The notes below the pieces were generated by a model, which saw only the letters and a program-made list of their open reading frames with translations, did no database searches and was not told the DNA's origin. Positions 17,025 through 25,323 of a DNA stretch of 64,000 bases are shown here, in pieces; within the stretch, counting starts at the first letter, position 1; each line of letters opens with the position of its first letter. A program made the position numbers and the translations under genes. Source of the DNA: Novosphingobium sp. SG919. Lineage in GTDB: Bacteria; Pseudomonadota; Alphaproteobacteria; Sphingomonadales; Sphingomonadaceae. The stretch is from the NCBI RefSeq assembly GCF_012932495.1, contig NZ_JABCNG010000001.1, positions 1,612,001 to 1,676,000 on the forward strand, in the 5' to 3' direction.

Positions 17025-18373
17025 GGGTTTGATCCTGTTGGGTTAAGGCCTGCAAGAAAGCCGGTATCGACACCGCCCGCGACAAAACGGGGATCGGCCA
17101 GGATGCGGCGGTGAAGCGGGGTGGTCGTGGGCAAACCCTCGATTGCCAGGTGGCGCAAGGCCGCGTCCATGCGCGCCACCGCCTCTGCGCGGGTGGCGCC
17201 GTGTACGATCAGCTTGCCCACCAGCGAGTCGTAGAACGGTGGCACTTCGCCGCCATTGGCAATGTGACTGTCGACGCGGATGCCCGGGCCGGCCGGCCAG
17301 GCCGCGCGGCGGACGGTGCCGGGGGAAGGGCGGAAATCGGCATCGGGATCTTCGGCATTGATGCGCACTTCGATGGCGTGGCCGTGCGGGCGCACCATGG
17401 CTTGCGTCAGCGTCAACCGATGGCCCATCGCCACCAGCAGTTGCTGCTCCACCAGATCAACGCCGGTGATCGCCTCGGTCACCGGGTGCTCCACCTGGAT
17501 GCGGGCGTTGAGTTCGAGGAAATAGAACGAGAAATCATCGGCATCGACCAGGAATTCGGCCGTGCCCGCGCCGCGATAGGCAATGTGGCGCGCCAGGCGC
17601 ACGGCGGCCTGCTCGATGGCGGCCCGCGCTTCCTCCGGCATGGCCGGGGCGGGGGCTTCCTCTACCAGTTTCTGGAAGCGGCGCTGGATCGAACAATCGC
17701 GCGTGCCCAGGTGGATGGCATTTGTGCCATCGCCCAGGATCTGCACTTCCACATGGCGGCCGCGCGCCACGAACCGTTCGACATAGACTGCGGGATTGCC
17801 GAACGAAGCCTGCGCCTCGGCCCGCGCCATGGCCAATGCCGCATCGAGTTGGTCGGGCGCGTCCACCCGGCGCATACCCTTGCCGCCGCCGCCCGCGACG
17901 GCCTTGAGCAGCAAAGGATAGCCTGTCTGCGCGGCACGGGCAGCCACGTCCTGCGCCGTTTCCGCGTCTCCGCCGGGCAGCACGGGCAGGCCGGCCGCCA
18001 GGGCCAGCGCGCGGGCGGCCAGCTTGTCGCCCATCCCCTCCAGCGTTTCCACCGCCGGACCGACGAAGACCATGCCTGCCTGCGCCACCGAGCGGGCAAA
18101 CGCGGCGTTTTCGGACAGGAAGCCATAGCCGGGATGCACGGCGTCGCAGCCCTGCGCCTTGGCCGCGGCCACCACCGTTTCGATGGCGAGGTAGCTTTGC
18201 GCCGAAGGCCCGGGGCCCAGCAGCACCGTGGCACCGGCAAGCTGCGCCGGTAGCGAAGCACTGTCCGCCTCGGATACCCCGAGCACGGTCTCGATCCCCA
18301 TCTTGTGGGCCGTGCGCAGCACGCGCAAGGCGATCTCGCCGCGATTGGCGATGAACAGGCGCTTGATTGTCAT
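17021..18373 (-). CDS. Biotin carboxylase subunit
   Basis: This 450-residue ATP-grasp enzyme carboxylates biotin with bicarbonate and ATP. It shows IANRGEIALRVLRTA, HPGYGFLSEN, the glycine-rich loop GGGGKGMR, the catalytic ELNARIQVEHPVTE segment and HAIEVRINAEDP. Length and motifs match AccC and the first domain of pyruvate carboxylase. A housekeeping AccC is possible, but the gene is locked by overlaps into an operon with a carboxyltransferase of the pyruvate type rather than with accB, so a dedicated role is more likely. The stop overlaps the carboxyltransferase start (ATGA). Confidence 0.9.
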   Translation of the reverse strand: MTIKRLFIANRGEIALRVLRTAHKMGIETVLGVSEADSASLPAQLAGATVLLGPGPSAQSYLAIETVVAAAKAQGCDAVHPGYGFLSENAAFARSVAQAGMVFVGPAVETLEGMGDKLAARALALAAGLPVLPGGDAETAQDVAARAAQTGYPLLLKAVAGGGGKGMRRVDAPDQLDAALAMARAEAQASFGNPAVYVERFVARGRHVEVQILGDGTNAIHLGTRDCSIQRRFQKLVEEAPAPAMPEEARAAIEQAAVRLARHIAYRGAGTAEFLVDADDFSFYFLELNARIQVEHPVTEAITGVDLVEQQLLVAMGHRLTLTQAMVRPHGHAIEVRINAEDPDADFRPSPGTVRRAAWPAGPGIRVDSHIANGGEVPPFYDSLVGKLIVHGATRAEAVARMDAALRHLAIEGLPTTTPLHRRILADPRFVAGGVDTGFLAGLNPTGSNP

Positions 18374-18385
18374 GGGTTTTCGCTT

Positions 18386-18847
18386 TCAGCAGAGGCGTAA
18401 GAGCGGCGCACCCTTGGCCACCAGCGCGCCGTTGGCGGCCAGCACCGCCGCCACCGTGCCGGCGCGCCCGGCATGGACCGGGTTCATCAACTTCATGGTT
18501 TCCACGATGCCCACCACGGTGTCGGGTGTCACCGCATCACCCACCGCAACGAACGGCGGCGCGCCAGGCTGGGGCGCATGATAGAATGTGCCGGGCAGGG
18601 GGCTGGCCACCACGTCGGGATCGGCAGCCGCTTCGGCAGCGGTCTCGCTGCTGGCGGCAGGGGCATTGCCGGCCCATTGCCATTCCTGCGTCATGCCTTC
18701 CTCCGCCCCCGCTTCGCTACCTTGCGGGCGTGACACGCGCAGGCGGAAGCGGCGGGTGGCCAGGTCCATCTCGCGATAGCCCGAATGCGCCAGGATTTCG
18801 GCGATCTCGGCAACGTCCTCGGCAGTCAATGGCAGGTCTGCGGTCAT
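18386..18847 (-). CDS. Biotin carboxyl carrier protein
   Basis: This 153-residue protein has an N-terminal helical part (LTAEDVAEIAEILAHSGYRE), an Ala-rich linker and a C-terminal biotinyl domain with the biotinylation motif VETMKLMNPV at Lys119. It is AccB-like in layout and would shuttle the carboxyl group between the biotin carboxylase encoded 12 bases downstream and the carboxyltransferase beyond. The N-terminal helix resembles a docking region seen in AccB proteins that specify flavonoid or lipid-unrelated substrates less often; its partner here is inferred from the operon only. Confidence 0.9.
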   Translation of the reverse strand: MTADLPLTAEDVAEIAEILAHSGYREMDLATRRFRLRVSRPQGSEAGAEEGMTQEWQWAGNAPAASSETAAEAAADPDVVASPLPGTFYHAPQPGAPPFVAVGDAVTPDTVVGIVETMKLMNPVHAGRAGTVAAVLAANGALVAKGAPLLRLC

Positions 18848-18866
18848 GTCGGTCCCTTCGGGCGGA

Positions 18867-20114
18867 TCAGGCCGCGCACGCGGCGGTTTGGGCCAGCAAG
18901 GCGCGGGCAGCGGCGATCACCGCATCGGAAAAGGCTTCGTCATTGAAATGGGCGTCCACCACGTTCACCGGCACGTGCGCAGGCATCACCTCGCGCAGGT
19001 ATTGCGCAAAGGGCGGCGGCACGGACGGGTCCATGATGTGGCCGGCCGGGCTGTCATGGCTGGAAAAGCCATGCAGCGGCGTGATCACCTGAACCGGCCC
19101 CTGGGCCGCGCGCACGTTGGCGGCCAGGTGATCGGCCAGCACCTTGAGGTCGTCCAGCGTGGTGCGCACGGCGGTAAGCTGAGGATTGTGTTCGTGATAG
19201 CGGCGGCCCGGGAACTGGGTGCGTGCCACGTCGATCGGCCCGGCGATGATGAAATCGGCGTTGCCGGGCGCCAGGATCGTGGGGATGCCGCGCGCCAGCG
19301 CCGCCCGCCCACGATCGGGCCCACTATCGGCCAGGCCGCCCATCAGGTGATCGAGAATCTCGGTCTGCGAGAGATCGAGCACCAGCGCCACGTCCTTGGC
19401 CTGGGCCAGGCCGTCGAGCGTCGGCCCGCCCGCGCCGGACGAATGGAACACCATGACTTCGCAGCCATCGCTTTCCAGCGCCTGGCGGATGCGGCGGACC
19501 GAGGCCTCGGTCGTGCCCAGCGTGGTGATCAGCACCAAGGGCTTTTCGGCCGGGGCATCGCGATCGAAACCCAGTGCCATGCCGGCCACGGCGCGGGCCG
19601 CGTTGCGAAACACATCGCGGCTGATGGTGTTGAGGCCGGAAATATCGGTCACCGCGTTCATCATCGCGATGTCCTTGATGCCCATGTACGGCTTGGTGAA
19701 GCCCGAGGCCATGGTCGAGACGATCAGCTTGGGCAGCCCATAGGGAAAGCTCTGCATCAGGGCACCGGCCAGGGCCGAACCCATCGAGCCGCCGATGGCC
19801 AGGATGCCCGAGATCGGCTCGCGCGCGTCCCAGGCATGGGCCGCGGCGATGGCCCCCTTGATCATCGCGGCCTGGCATTTCCCCTCATGCCCCAGCGCGC
19901 GCACGTCCTCGATCGTCAGGCCGGCCGCCTGCGCCACGTCTTCCGGGCTGATTTCCGCCCCGCCCACGGTGCGCCGCACGCTGGGATCGAGATGTACCAC
20001 CCGCACGCCGGCCGATTCGAGCGCGGCACGGGTAAAGCGGGCCTCTTCCTCCTTGGTATCCTGCGTGATCACGAGCAGCACGCTGGGCGCCTTGGCTCCC
20101 TGGCTTTGGTTCAT
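18867..20114 (-). CDS. UPF0261 / Tm-1-like ATP-binding protein
   Basis: This 415-residue protein matches UPF0261, the two-domain Rossmann-like family related to the N-terminal half of tomato Tm-1, which is known to bind ATP. Landmarks are VLLVITQDTKEEEARF, GILAIGGSMGSALA, the segment FPYGLPKLIVSTMASG, and late GNADFIIAGP. No enzymatic activity is established for the family. It is the first gene of the biotin-dependent carboxylase operon, and I infer a role in activating the substrate, for example by phosphorylation. The ATG at 20114 has GAGAGGAAAA upstream; longer in-frame starts exist but are not needed. Confidence 0.88.
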   Translation of the reverse strand: MNQSQGAKAPSVLLVITQDTKEEEARFTRAALESAGVRVVHLDPSVRRTVGGAEISPEDVAQAAGLTIEDVRALGHEGKCQAAMIKGAIAAAHAWDAREPISGILAIGGSMGSALAGALMQSFPYGLPKLIVSTMASGFTKPYMGIKDIAMMNAVTDISGLNTISRDVFRNAARAVAGMALGFDRDAPAEKPLVLITTLGTTEASVRRIRQALESDGCEVMVFHSSGAGGPTLDGLAQAKDVALVLDLSQTEILDHLMGGLADSGPDRGRAALARGIPTILAPGNADFIIAGPIDVARTQFPGRRYHEHNPQLTAVRTTLDDLKVLADHLAANVRAAQGPVQVITPLHGFSSHDSPAGHIMDPSVPPPFAQYLREVMPAHVPVNVVDAHFNDEAFSDAVIAAARALLAQTAACAA

Positions 20115-20187
20115 GGTCGTTTTCCTCTCCCTCGCCATGATGTTGCGCCAACGGATTTGACTTTGCCACTGGCTGCGCCATTCTTCC

Positions 20188-20204
20188 GTTTCACAAGATG
20201 AAAC
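20188..20204. promoter_or_regulatory. Probable IclR operator, site 1
   Basis: GTTTCA-caaga-TGAAAC is a perfect 6-bp inverted repeat with a 5-base spacer, in the divergent region between the UPF0261 gene and iclR. A near-identical repeat lies at the far end of iclR, which supports its being the binding site of this IclR protein. Confidence 0.6.
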
Positions 20205-20237
20205 CATAACGAGCCGCGCATGCGGCCGGGGGACGGG

Positions 20238-21125
20238 ATGCAGGATCGGAAGGTAAAGACCGTCCGCGCGCTGGAGCGTGGACTCGATGTCTTGCTACAG
20301 GTGCAGGCGCGTCGCGCGGCCAGCCTGCATGAAATGCACATGGCGCTGGGCCTGCCCAAGGCCACCTTGCTGCGCATGCTGCAAACACTCGGGCAGAAAG
20401 GGTTGATCTGGCAACGGCTTGCCGACGGCGCCTATCTGCCGCACGTGGACGCGCGGGCGCGCTCGCAGGCACTGACGCTGGAGCATGTGGCCGAAGTCGC
20501 CTCACCCTGGCTCAAGGCCTTGTCCACGCGGGTGTCCTGGCCCTCGGTGCTGGCCATGCCGCGGCTTGATCACATGGAGATCGTCGAAACCAACAGCCCG
20601 CTGTTCCGCCTCGATTCGGCCACGCTCGGTCCGGTGGGGGTGAAGCTCTCGTATATCCACACCGCCACCGGCCGCGCCTATCTTGCCGCTTGCCGCGAGG
20701 AAGAGCGCGAGGCGATCATCGCCCGCCTGCGCCCGCGCCATCCGCAAGAGGGCAGCGAGGCGGATCTGCGCACGATTCTCGCCGAAACCCGCGCACGCGG
20801 CTATGCCACGCGCGAGCCGCTGCATCCCTGGCCCGACCGGTCGCGGCAATTGGTCCTGCGCGACGGGCGCCGGTCGATGGCCGTGCCGATCCTGCTCGAC
20901 GGCGTGCCCGTGGCCTCGATCAACATCACCTGGCCGGCCAAGCGCGGGACCGACGATGCCGTGATGCTGCGCCACTTGGGCGCGCTCAAACACACCGCGC
21001 GTGAGATCGCGATGGCGATCGAACGGGCTGCTCTCGCCGCGGAAGGGCGTGCGCCCGCTGGCGCCGTAATCGCCCGTTTTGCCGGCGCGGCGGTGGAAAG
21101 CGTTTCACCCAGTGAAAATAGTTAG
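20238..21125 (+). CDS. IclR-family transcriptional regulator
   Basis: This 295-residue protein has the IclR layout: a winged helix (ALERGLDVLLQVQ, SLHEMHMALGLPKATLLRML, YLPHVDARA) in residues 5-75 and a C-terminal GAF-like effector domain (VGVKLSYIHTATGRAYLAA onward). IclR proteins in alphaproteobacteria often control aromatic degradation. It is divergent from the carboxylase operon and upstream of the oxidoreductase-VOC-MFS run, with matching inverted repeats on both sides. The ATG at 20238 follows GGGGGACGGG; an in-frame ATG at 20220 would add six residues. Confidence 0.9.
   Translation: MQDRKVKTVRALERGLDVLLQVQARRAASLHEMHMALGLPKATLLRMLQTLGQKGLIWQRLADGAYLPHVDARARSQALTLEHVAEVASPWLKALSTRVSWPSVLAMPRLDHMEIVETNSPLFRLDSATLGPVGVKLSYIHTATGRAYLAACREEEREAIIARLRPRHPQEGSEADLRTILAETRARGYATREPLHPWPDRSRQLVLRDGRRSMAVPILLDGVPVASINITWPAKRGTDDAVMLRHLGALKHTAREIAMAIERAALAAEGRAPAGAVIARFAGAAVESVSPSENS
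21102..21118. promoter_or_regulatory. Probable IclR operator, site 2
   Basis: GTTTCA-cccag-TGAAAA repeats the site at 20188 with the same spacing and one mismatch at the last base. It overlaps the last codons of iclR, about 100 bases before the oxidoreductase start, a suitable place to control the plus-strand arm. Confidence 0.55.
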
Positions 21126-21215
21126 TGTAGCTGATTAATTTGCGCGTCGGCTGTGTCATGATCGGCAACAAGGCGTAAGAACATACCAGATGCCTTGGGG
21201 GAGATGGACGGCTGT

Positions 21216-22229
21216 ATGCGGCAATGGCTTATTCGCAAGGGCGCGCAATCGCTTGACGACATGGCTTTGGCCCAGGTGCCACAGCCACGGCCCGGCCCCG
21301 GCGAAGTGGCAGTGCGGGTTCACGCCTGTTCGCTCAACTATCGCGATCAACTGATCCCGCTCGGGCACTATTTCGGTGGCGCTGTCGATCGGGATACTGT
21401 GCCGCTGTCCGACGGCGCGGGAGAGATCGTCGCGCTGGGTGAGGGGGTGGCGGGCCTGGCCGAAGGCGATCGCGTCGCGGGCCTGTTTTTCCAGAATTGG
21501 CAGGATGGGCCGCCCAATCCAGGCGCTGGCCCGGCCCTGGGGGCGCCGCCTGCCACCGGCATGTTGCAGGACGTGGTGATCCTGCCGGCGCATGGCGTGG
21601 TCAAGCAAGCACAAAGCCTGTCGTATGATGAGGCCGCCTGCCTGCCTTGTGCCGGCGTGACCGCGTGGAACGCACTGATGGAAGGGCCGCGTCCGGTCGG
21701 GCCGGGGCGATCGGTGCTGGTGCTGGGCACGGGCGGCGTGTCGCTGCTCGCCGCGCAGATTGCGTTGGCTGCCGGCGCGCGCGTGATCGCCACGTCGTCC
21801 TCCGATGAAAAGCTGGAGCGCGTGCGCGCCTTGGGCGTGCACGAAACGATCAACTACAAGACGACCCCGGATTGGGGCGCGCGGGCTGCCGAGCTGGCCG
21901 GGGGCGGCGTCGATCACGTGGTCGAGGTGGGCGGCGCGGGCACACTGGCGCAAAGCATCCAGGCGGTGGCTTTTGGCGGCGAAATCGCGCTGATCGGGGT
22001 GCTGACGCGCAGCGGTGACACCAGCCCGCACGGACTGATGATCAAGGGCGCGACCTTGCGGGGGATTTTCGTGGGGTCTGCCGCCATGGCGCAGCGGTTG
22101 CATGCGTTCATCGATGCGCACGGGATCAAGCCGGTGATCGACCGGCGCTTTGCCATGGAAGAGGCCCAGGACGCCTGGCGTTATCAAGCCTCGGCAGGAT
22201 TGTTCGGCAAGGTCGTCATCACGCTGTGA
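21216..22229 (+). CDS. Zinc-type/quinone-oxidoreductase-like alcohol dehydrogenase
   Basis: This 337-residue medium-chain dehydrogenase has an N-terminal GroES-like domain (SLNYRDQLIPLGHY, DGAGEIVALGEGV) and a nucleotide-binding domain (VLVLGTGGVSLLAAQIA). It lacks the structural-zinc cysteine cluster and has the SLNYRD motif, which places it in the NAD(P)H:quinone oxidoreductase-like branch acting on alcohols, ketones or enones. The ATG at 21216 gives a normal start; ATG 21204 lies directly against the GGGGGAG sequence and is less likely. It heads the plus-strand arm of the catabolic island. The substrate is unknown. Confidence 0.85.
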   Translation: MRQWLIRKGAQSLDDMALAQVPQPRPGPGEVAVRVHACSLNYRDQLIPLGHYFGGAVDRDTVPLSDGAGEIVALGEGVAGLAEGDRVAGLFFQNWQDGPPNPGAGPALGAPPATGMLQDVVILPAHGVVKQAQSLSYDEAACLPCAGVTAWNALMEGPRPVGPGRSVLVLGTGGVSLLAAQIALAAGARVIATSSSDEKLERVRALGVHETINYKTTPDWGARAAELAGGGVDHVVEVGGAGTLAQSIQAVAFGGEIALIGVLTRSGDTSPHGLMIKGATLRGIFVGSAAMAQRLHAFIDAHGIKPVIDRRFAMEEAQDAWRYQASAGLFGKVVITL

Positions 22230-22367
22230 TGGGCGGTTTGCTGCAAGACGCGTGACACGGCCCGCCAGCGGCCGGCACGCACGAAGGGAAGAGGATGTCG
22301 CGGGGCAGGGCCCGGCGCCGGGTGTCCGGCGACGCCCCTGCACGCGCAAGGGAAAGGACAACGTGCC

Positions 22368-22940
22368 TTGGACAAGGTAACGCCAACCGCCACGCGCCCA
22401 GCCATGCTGGGCTATGGCCAGCCGATCGGGGGGATCTGCCAGACGGCGTTCGTGGTGCGCGATATCAACGCGGCCATCGATCACTTCATTCGCGATTGTG
22501 GGGCGGGGCCGTTTTTCCTGCTCCCCCATTTCCTGACAGAGGGCCAGATCTATCGCGGCACGCCTTCGAATGCCGACGTGGCGATCGCCATGGGCTTTGC
22601 CGGGCACATGCAGATCGAACTGATCCAGCCGCTCGACGATCACCCCTCCGTCTACCGTGAAACGGTGGAGGCGCGCGGCTATGGGTTTCATCATGTCGGG
22701 ATTGCCTGCCTCGACGTGGATGCCGTGCTGCCCGGCTATCTGGCGCGCGGCTATACCCTGGCTTTTCGCGCCCCGGTGCCGACCGGCGGCGCGGTGGCCT
22801 ACCTGGAAGGCGGCCACGATGCGGCCCCTGGTTTTGTCGAACTGATCCCGGCCACCGCCGGCATGGACAGCCACTTCACCGCCATGTGGCGCGCGGCCTG
22901 CGATTGGGACGGCCGCGATCCCGTAAGGCCGTTCCTGTGA
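22368..22940 (+). CDS. VOC-family protein (glyoxalase/dioxygenase fold)
   Basis: This 190-residue protein has the vicinal-oxygen-chelate fold: QTAFVVRDINAAIDHF begins the first module, and GYGFHHVGIACLDVDA begins the second, with FVELIP at its end. These proteins bind a metal and act as dioxygenases, lyases, epimerases or hydrolases; the metal ligand in the first strand appears to be Gln rather than His. I give the TTG at 22368, which has AAAGGA ten bases upstream; the ATG at 22404 is a real alternative and would remove 12 residues. The stop overlaps the MFS gene (GTGA). Confidence 0.8.
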   Translation: MDKVTPTATRPAMLGYGQPIGGICQTAFVVRDINAAIDHFIRDCGAGPFFLLPHFLTEGQIYRGTPSNADVAIAMGFAGHMQIELIQPLDDHPSVYRETVEARGYGFHHVGIACLDVDAVLPGYLARGYTLAFRAPVPTGGAVAYLEGGHDAAPGFVELIPATAGMDSHFTAMWRAACDWDGRDPVRPFL

Positions 22941-24214
22941 GCCCGGCCCCCTTGGCGGGCAAGGCCCGCGCCGGCAGCGGCTATCAGGTATGGGTTACCG
23001 GGCTTCTCAGCCTCAACTTCGGTATCCTGTTCTTCGATCGCAACGCGCTCAACTTTCTCATGCCCTTCGTGCAGCCCGACCTGGGGCTGACCAACACGCA
23101 AGTGGGCCTGTTTTCCTCCGCGCTGTCGCTCACCTGGGCGCTGTCGGGCTTTGTCGTCGGCCGTGTGTCAGACCGGCTGGGCGCGCAAAAAGCGGTGGTC
23201 GTGGTGGCGACCCTGGCCTTCTGCCTGTGCTCGGTGGTGTCAGGCTTTGCCACGTCGTTCCTCATGCTGCTGGGCGCGCGTTTGCTGATGGGCGCGGCCG
23301 AAGGCGGGGTAATGCCGGTCAGCCATGCGATGATCGTGGGCGAAGTGGCGCCAGAGCGGCGCGGCCTGGCCATGGGCGTGGCGCAGAACCTGGGATCGAA
23401 TCTGCTGGGATCGGGCCTTGCCCCGATCCTGCTCGTCCCCCTGGCGGTGGCCTATGGCTGGCGCGAAGGGTTTTATCTGGCTGCGGCGCCGGGCGTGATC
23501 ACCGCCGCGTTGATCTGGTTCACCCTGCGCGAACCACCTGCAGTGCACCATGATGGCGATGCGCCGCGCGTCACGCTGCGCCAGGCCTTTGCCCACCGCA
23601 ACGTGGTGCTTTGCGCGCTGATCGCGATCCTGCTGGTGTCGTACCTGGTGGTGTGCTGGGCGTTCATGCCGCTGTTCCTGACCAAGGGGCGTGGCTTTGA
23701 TCCGGGCACGATGGGCTGGCTGATGGCCACGCTCGGCATTTCTGCCGGGATCGGCAGCTTCGCCGTGCCCGCGCTGTCCGATGCGATCGGGCGCCGCCCG
23801 GTGATGATCGGGTTCTCGTTCCTCGGTGCGATCCTGCCGCTCGGCGCGATCCATTATGGCGGATCGGCCTGGGTGCTGGGCGCGATCTTCTTCTTCGGCT
23901 GGGCGCTGAATGGCCTGTTCCCGATGTTCATGGCCACGATTCCCGCCGAAAGCGTCGATCCCCGCCTTACCGCCACGCTCACCGGCGTGGTCATGGGCAT
24001 CGGTGAAGTGCTGGGCGGCGTGCTCAGCCCGTTCCTCGCCGGGGCGCTGGCCGATGCCTATGGCCTGGCCGCGCCGGTCTGGCTGATGCTGGGGTTGTGC
24101 CTGCTGGCCGGAATTCTTGCGTTGGGCCTCAAGGAAAGCGCGCCGCGCGTGGTGGCCCGGCGTGCCAATCGTGCCTTCCCCGCTCCTGCGGCGGAGATCG
24201 GCTTGCGGACCTGA
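22937..24214 (+). CDS. MFS transporter, anion:cation symporter type
   Basis: This 425-residue protein has about 12 transmembrane segments. The loop between segments 2 and 3 is GRVSDRLGAQKAV, and segment 4-5 carries GARLLMGAAEGGVMP, typical of the anion:cation symporter family (glucarate, phthalate, 4-hydroxyphenylacetate transporters). FDRNALNFLMPFVQPDLGL at the first segment also fits. It probably imports an organic anion into the cytoplasm for the surrounding pathway. The GTG start overlaps the VOC stop by four bases, so the two are coupled. Confidence 0.88.
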   Translation: MSPAPLAGKARAGSGYQVWVTGLLSLNFGILFFDRNALNFLMPFVQPDLGLTNTQVGLFSSALSLTWALSGFVVGRVSDRLGAQKAVVVVATLAFCLCSVVSGFATSFLMLLGARLLMGAAEGGVMPVSHAMIVGEVAPERRGLAMGVAQNLGSNLLGSGLAPILLVPLAVAYGWREGFYLAAAPGVITAALIWFTLREPPAVHHDGDAPRVTLRQAFAHRNVVLCALIAILLVSYLVVCWAFMPLFLTKGRGFDPGTMGWLMATLGISAGIGSFAVPALSDAIGRRPVMIGFSFLGAILPLGAIHYGGSAWVLGAIFFFGWALNGLFPMFMATIPAESVDPRLTATLTGVVMGIGEVLGGVLSPFLAGALADAYGLAAPVWLMLGLCLLAGILALGLKESAPRVVARRANRAFPAPAAEIGLRT

Positions 24215-24245
24215 AGTTTCGTTTTCGTTGGGGGAGTTCACGCTG

Positions 24246-25175
24246 ATGAATGTCGTGCAACGCTACGCCACCGATGCCATCGCGCCCGACCAGCGCCTGG
24301 CCTATTGGAACGACTTGGTCGATCGGATCTACACCGGCACTTACGTGAACACGCAAGGGCGCGATTTCACGGGCGAAATGTGGTCGTGGACGGTGGGCGA
24401 CCTGGCCATGATCCGGCCCCGCTCCACCGCCTCGTTCGTGGGGCGCCAGGGGCATGACGCTGCGCAGGAGCGGCTCATCCTGCACCTGCAATGCCGGGGG
24501 CGCAGCCTGCATCGCCAGGGCCAGGCCGAAAGCTTGCTGGAAGCGGGCGATTTCGTGATCGGATCGCCACACCAGGCCTATACGCTCGATCTTTCCGCGC
24601 ACGAACTGCTGGTCGTGGAATTCCCGCGCGCGCCGCTGGCCGAGCGGGTGCCGGGGCTGGACGACATGCTCAGCCGCCGCCTGTGCGGGGCAAGCCCGGG
24701 GGGGCGGGTGTTCCACGATTTCCTGCGCTCGCTGTGGCACCAGGGGGACCAGAGCGGACAGGACCCGCAATGGCAGCAGGGCGTGAGCGGTGTGTTCTTC
24801 GATCTGGTCGCCCTGGCCATGCGCGGCGCCACCCGGCCCGAAGAACGGGTGACCGACCATGCGCTGCGTGACAAGGTCTTGGCCCTGGTCGACGCGCATC
24901 TGGGCGATCCGGCGCTGCGCACGCTGACCTTGGCGGATGCCTGCCACACGTCCGTCCGCACGATCCAGAACCTGTTTGCCACGATGGGCACCACGCCCAG
25001 CGCCTATATCCTGGAACGCCGCCTGGTCCGCGCGGCCGAGCGCATCACCGGCAACCCTGCCGCCAGCATTACCCAAGTCGCGTTCGAGATGGGCTTTAAC
25101 GACAGTGCCTATTTCGCCCGCTGCTTCCGCCAGCGCTTTGGCGTGGCGCCGCGCGCATGGCGCACGCGCAACTGA
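24246..25175 (+). CDS. AraC-family transcriptional regulator
   Basis: This 309-residue protein has an N-terminal cupin-like effector domain (residues 1-190, with HLQCRGRSLHRQGQ) and a C-terminal AraC double helix-turn-helix (LTLADACHTSVRTIQNLF and ITQVAFEMGFNDSAYFARCF). The N-terminus resembles the AraC-like ligand-binding domain found with aromatic degradation genes. It starts 31 bases after the transporter with GGGGGAG upstream, and stands directly before the TonB receptor gene, which it may activate. Confidence 0.88.
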   Translation: MNVVQRYATDAIAPDQRLAYWNDLVDRIYTGTYVNTQGRDFTGEMWSWTVGDLAMIRPRSTASFVGRQGHDAAQERLILHLQCRGRSLHRQGQAESLLEAGDFVIGSPHQAYTLDLSAHELLVVEFPRAPLAERVPGLDDMLSRRLCGASPGGRVFHDFLRSLWHQGDQSGQDPQWQQGVSGVFFDLVALAMRGATRPEERVTDHALRDKVLALVDAHLGDPALRTLTLADACHTSVRTIQNLFATMGTTPSAYILERRLVRAAERITGNPAASITQVAFEMGFNDSAYFARCFRQRFGVAPRAWRTRN

Positions 25176-25181
25176 CATCTT

Positions 25182-25249
25182 TTTCGGGGCGCTTTGCGCG
25201 AGAATCCTGATCGGATTGCGCGCCAATGCAAGCGCGGGCGGCCCCGAAA
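25182..25249. promoter_or_regulatory. Inverted repeats before the first TonB receptor gene
   Basis: TTTCGGGGC (25182-25190) and GCCCCGAAA (25241-25249) are perfect 9-bp inverted repeats just after the AraC gene. A second pair, TGTCA and TGACA, lies at 25277 and 25292, closer to the receptor gene. The first may end the upstream transcript, the second may bind the AraC protein. Both readings are inference. Confidence 0.35.
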
Positions 25250-25323
25250 GCCTAGCATCGACCACAGCGGAACAGGTGTCAGGGGCACTTGTGACAAACC
25301 GCACCAAAAAAGGGAGAGAGTCC

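Noticed and set aside
15552..18373. Considered as a split pyruvate carboxylase for anaplerosis
   Set aside because: The pyruvate-binding Arg is missing and the operon has a UPF0261 gene, a phosphatase and an IclR regulator, which do not fit a housekeeping pyruvate carboxylase. Not formally excluded.
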